From the NCBI RefSeq assembly GCF_937616625.2, contig NC_065570.1:47793665-47857664 (forward strand): a stretch of 64,000 nt of DNA, written 5' to 3'. Position 1 is the first letter of the stretch, and every line of letters starts with the position of its first letter. This document shows positions 60,501 through 64,000 of this stretch, piece after piece. Origin of the DNA: Mercurialis annua (Eukaryota > Streptophyta > Magnoliopsida > Malpighiales > Euphorbiaceae). The notes below the pieces were generated by a model. The model ran no database searches. It was not told the DNA's origin and worked only from the letters and a program-made list of their open reading frames with translations. Position numbers and translations under genes: made by a program.

Positions 60501-61489
60501 GAATAAAGGATCAATTCACCCCCTCAACTTGGCACCGAATATCAAATGAGTCATTTTCGCTGCTTTTGGTACAAACAAACCCGAAACTTGCGTTTTCTTA
60601 TCAAAAAAACCCCTCGATAACATTTGCCCAATCTCAGCCCCTAGAGTGTGTTTCACTCTCCACCAACAATATGGAAAAAAGTCTAAATCAAACCTTATAT
60701 TTAATTTATTTTTAAATTAACACCTAACATTTTAAATTTTTCATTATAAATCTTATGATTTTAAAAAATCAGATATTAAATAAATAAAAAAAAATAAAAT
60801 CTAGAGACTTTTTTTATAATTTTTTCTTCTTCCTCAAAGAGGATGAACAACAACTGTTCATCCTCTTTATAATTTTTTCTTCTTCCTCAAAGAGGATGAA
60901 CAACAACCGTTCATCCTCTTTGAGGAAGAACAACAACTGTTCATCCTCAAAGAGAATGAACAGATTGTTGTTCATCCTCTTTGAGGATGAACTTGTCGAG
61001 TTCATCCCCAAAGAGGATGAACCCAGATCTGGGTTCATCCTCAAAGAGGATGAACTCCAGCAGTTCATGGTTCATCCTCCTTGAGGATGAACTCCGGCAG
61101 TTCATCCTCAAACTTTAAGGATGAATCTGGTCCTTAAAGAGGATGAAAACATCGGTTTTTTGTTTTTGGGATGAATTGATGGTGGCCAGAGTGTGGTGAT
61201 TGGTCGGAATGCGAAAGGAAAAAGCGGTCGTAGCCGGAGTATGGGAGGTCGGGATGGCGGAACTAAAATTAAAAATTTAATTAATTAGATTTTAATTAAG
61301 TTATAATTAGAGGTTAGATTAAATTTGATTATAATTGATTAAGTTAATTAAAAAAATTAAGAATCTTACTCTCTAAAGGGTCTTTTTGAGCTAAAAACGC
61401 AAGTTTTGGATTGATGTGTACCAAAAGCGGCGAGAATGACTTATTTGATATTTCGTGCCAAGTTGAGGGGGTGAATTGATCCTTTGTTC
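60501..61489. mobile_element. Long-TIR MULE (989 bp) with palindrome array
   Basis: Inverted termini of ~95 bp: GAATAAAGGATCAATTCACC at left, GAACAAAGGATCAATTCACC inverted at right, both continuing CCCTCAACTTGGCAC and CTTTTGGTACA and ACTTGCGTTTT. A 10-bp repeat GAAAGAAAAT flanks it (60491-60500, 61490-61499). No transposase. Confidence 0.9.
60820..61150. repeat. Array of nested palindromes on the word TTCATCCTC/GAGGATGAA
   Basis: TTCATCCTC(A/T)AAGAGGATGAA-type palindromes are chained. Between successive GATGAAC...GTTCATC pairs lie different self-complementary centres: CTTGTCGAG, CCCAGATCTGGG, TCCAGCAG and TCCGGCAG. A ~58-bp direct duplication lies at the left edge (about 60809-60925). ORFs on both strands are side effects of the palindromes. 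Confidence 0.9.
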
Positions 61490-61784
61490 GAAAGAAAATA
61501 ATATCATTTGATTCATACTAATTTTTAATAGAGGTGGTAAATAGTAGTCCAATTCAAACACCAAAGCCAATTCATTTTAAAAAGAGGAATTTACACTCCA
61601 TGCCTCAAAATGTATAAAGTCATATATTAGTGACTCACTAATTATTTTTATGCAGTAATCTCTCATTAGTTCTTTTAAATTTTCGTTTATACCTCAAAAC
61701 AAAATTAGTCCCATTTTATCCTTATACTGTCACAATATACACCTACTAATATTTATCTTCCTTGTATAGTGACCCACTAATATG
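61490..61784. other. Spacer, nothing certain
   Basis: A+T-rich; 61582-61760 (TTTACACTCCATGCCTC, CTCACTAATTATTTTTATG) reads like a MULE-type terminus but no partner was found. Confidence 0.35.
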
Positions 61785-62007
61785 GTAACGAGGTCGCCGG
61801 TAACGGCGAAAATGTCTGAGCAGGAGATTCCGTTGGGGTAGAGTTTAAGAACTTTTTGGCTCGGATGATGAGATTAAAGATGTATCTGGGAATGGAGAGG
61901 CTGATGTTGGCGGCGTTGCGCTCGGCGGAGTTGAAAGGAGTGGAGGAGACGAGAATGGAGGCGTCACAGTTAGAGAGGATACTGTTGCGGAAGAAGATCG
62001 GATAGTT
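61785..62007 (-). pseudogene. Class III peroxidase fragment
   Basis: The minus strand reads SNCDASILVSSTPFNSAER, then NAANISLSIPRYIFNLIIRA and KKFLNSTPTESPAQTFSPLP and ATSL. It follows class III (plant secretory) peroxidases from the GCDAS(V/I)L(I/V)SS block through the RAK helix to the region that is normally CPGVVSCADILALATRDLV. Here the distal-region Gly is Asn and the CPGVVSCADI block is degraded, with both conserved cysteines lost. A stop precedes the fragment, and the distal-histidine exon (FHDCFV) is not recognisable. It is a short dead piece, perhaps carried by a transposon. Confidence 0.7.
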
Positions 62008-63671
62008 TCAGCGCCAATGGTTGAATCTGTGATGGTTTATCCTATGATTAACGATTAGATGAGGAGATAGTAGTGGTCGGATGATGAGAGAGATGGCGAG
62101 CCAGTGGCGGTTGATGACGGCGGCATTCAGTTACTTTTCTTCTTCTCTCGTTTTTCTTTATTTTATGGATAGTGCAGACCATATAATAAATGTTTTGCTA
62201 TATTTTTTAAATTATCTATCTGCAAAAGTTGATGATTATGAGATTTACTTTGATCAATATTATAATGACAATGTTTCATTTAGTTTAATTTTGGTTTTTC
62301 AATTTTATTACCACATGAAATTACCATTGAAAAGGGTTTGTTATTTCAGCAATATTTTCTTTTAATTTTAAGGTTTCTTGATACCTGATGATATCAAAAA
62401 ATAGAACACTTAGATGATTTGAATTTGTAGCAAATATGGATACTGCAAAGCAAAGCTAATATTATGAGGGAATTTCAGCCGCAGTCAATCTAGATGGATA
62501 CTTTTACTTATCGAAATTAATATAATTACTATTTTGCCAAAAAAGAATCTAGATGGATATACTGTAAATAATTATATTAAAATTTTTGTTTTTTCTCAAA
62601 GATGAAAGATTAATTCAGACAACAAAATTTGTTATTTCTCTCTTTGTTACTTGTTTATTGTGGTTGTTTGTCAGTGTTTATTTTACTATGAATCAAGTCG
62701 TTATTAACTTTAAATTTTAAAAATATATTTATTAGTTTATTATGTGTTTGTGTAAGCATAAATCAACTTATTGTCAACTTTAACTTTTAAATATATATTT
62801 ATTAAATGTACATTTATTAATTTATATTTTAAATATACAAGGATTAATTTATCATGTGTTTTTTAATGTGTTTAATAATCATAAATCAACTTGTTATCAA
62901 ATATTAGATATTAAATCATTAATTAATTTACACGGTAAGGCGATCTACTTTTTTGATTAGTTTTTTTTAAATTGTTGAACCTTTTCTTTTGTAATTTGGC
63001 TAAATTTAAAAGAGGGTCAACTGAAAATCAACTAAATGTCAACCAAATATCAACCAATTGACTTTTTTTACAAGAAATAATTTAAAATTATTATTATCAA
63101 TTTTTTTCTCTTTAAAGTTGACAAGTGTCGATTTCAACTATTTTGACGAATACTTTTTAATTTATTGAAACTCTTTTTTTGTGATTTGGAAAATTTTAAA
63201 AATCAACTAAGTGTCAACCGAAAATCAACCAAATGTAAATCAAAAGTCAACCAGAGATCAACCAATTGTCAACTTAAAATCAACCAAATATCAAATATTT
63301 TTCACCAATATAGAAGTGAAGTCAAAAATCAGTTTCAAGTGCAATTTTAATATGATAAACGTACGTTTCTGCTTCTAATGTCCATCTTTATGTATAATGA
63401 ACTATCAACTAAATGTCAACCGAAAATCAACTTAATGTAAATCAAAATTCAACATTTCTGTTCTAGTAGTGGCAACAACAATTTCACATAAACCTCCCTC
63501 CTAAAGGATAAGCAAATGAGATTAAAAGGCCAAATTCCACAGGCTTCTCATCCAGCATAAACTTTTCAAAAACTACTTCAATTTTACATCAAGCTTTTTA
63601 CTAAATAATATTGCCATGTCAATTGTCATTATTTTCATTTTGCAAACACAAGAGTAGAAACATAGAAGAAA
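62008..63671. other. A+T-rich intergenic DNA and upstream region of the last gene
   Basis: No gene. 63005-63065, 63200-63300 and 63400-63460 are crowded with GTCAACYRAAAATCAACYAA-type words. 63480-63671 is the probable leader or promoter of the gene that follows. Confidence 0.4.
63005..63460 (+). repeat. Dispersed GTCAAC/ATCAACC word clusters
   Basis: Words like AAATGTCAACC, AAAATCAACCAAATG and CCAATTGTCAAC recur about every 10-12 bp in three blocks. On the minus strand these contain TTGAC, the WRKY W-box core. Confidence 0.6.
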
Positions 63672-63870
63672 ATGGCAGCAATTTATTTGGCAAAGAAAGC
63701 CTGCATCAATATTTCAAGAGCTTCTTCTAATTATTTTGATTCTGCCATCATATTTTCTAAGCCATGCTTCTCTACTGCTTTTCAACAGGCTCAGCGTAGC
63801 AATGCAGTGTCAGAAACAAGCATAAAGCAACAAGTTTCTGGTTTACCTGTGTGTTTTTTTGTTATGTCAG
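63672..63870 (+). CDS. First exon of a gene that runs off the window; possible organelle-targeted protein
   Basis: The frame opens MAAIYLAKKACINISRASSN, with Arg/Lys, Ser and Ala but few acids, then IIFSKPCFSTAFQQAQRSN; this is the style of a mitochondrial or plastid presequence (inference). The exon end is unclear: a weak donor TTTCTG|GTTTACC lies near 63841, and a strong TTTTTGCAG|GTGAGTAC lies at 63900-63901 beyond an in-frame stop at 63873. The leader just upstream (AAACACAAGAGTAGAAACAT) looks like a plant 5' UTR. Too little remains to name the family. Confidence 0.45.
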
Positions 63871-64000
63871 TATAGTCCACCTATAACCAAAATTTTTGCA
63901 GGTGAGTACAAGAACAAACAATACAATACCAAACAATCACGAACTACCAATATTTATATTAACAACTTACCTCAATATCAACATTTGGTTGATTTTTAAT

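Noticed and set aside
60814..61084. Overlapping 62- and 84-codon frames on opposite strands
   Set aside because: Both come from reading a palindrome array; composition is repetitive.

Overview
This window is nuclear DNA of a flowering plant, most likely a eudicot. Genes are interrupted by GT-AG introns. The A+T-rich intergenic DNA is packed with plant transposon types: Ty3/gypsy Tekay-like and Tat-like elements, Ty1/copia, hAT, Mutator-like (MULE), Stowaway, Helitron and tRNA-derived SINEs. No organelle, bacterial or CRISPR features were seen. All exon models and repeat boundaries were read by eye from splice signals, frames, terminal repeats and target-site duplications (TSDs); nothing was searched.

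Layout. 0-12.1 kb: a 3.3-kb Tekay-like 3' LTR, then a rearranged Tat-type gypsy element (gag lost, protease-RT-RNase H broken, integrase absent) whose LTR, flank and part of a neighbouring hAT element are duplicated. 13.2-20.4 kb: a gene island with two divergent four-helix membrane-protein genes of unknown function and a five-exon plant-mobile-domain gene on the minus strand, whose introns hold a SINE and a NAC-alpha-like pseudogene. 20.4-22.4 kb: two opposed SINEs, a Stowaway MITE and a decayed second copy of the first exon and leader of the mobile-domain gene. 22.4-29.2 kb: a minus-strand solo LTR (TSD ATAAA) split by a 3.9-kb hAT element (TSD ATTACACA) that itself holds a MULE-like element with a spliced small ORF. 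29.5-34.9 kb: a gypsy solo LTR, a copia RNase H remnant with 3' LTR, and three DNA transposons almost end to end. 35.3-35.9 kb: a complete TMEM230-like gene. 36-48.5 kb: tandem repeats, MITEs and a 5.6-kb non-autonomous Helitron. 48.6-52 kb: a gypsy LTR with leader and a ~59-bp tandem array. 54.9-58.8 kb: a seven-exon RING-CH E3 ubiquitin-ligase gene. 59.8-63.6 kb: a hAT MITE, a long-TIR MULE full of palindromes and a class III peroxidase fragment. 63.67 kb to the edge: the first exon of another gene.

The most distinctive recurring signal is arrays of short hairpins inside unrelated transposons. The Tekay-like LTR has four copies of a 26-nt core, each enclosed by a different but self-complementary arm pair. 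The solo LTR has three units of a different core with the same logic. Two MULEs carry runs of perfect inverted repeats with unrelated arms. The resident genes (mobile-domain protein, TMEM230, RING-CH ligase, membrane proteins) show no evident shared pathway; they look like ordinary genes in a transposon-rich region.
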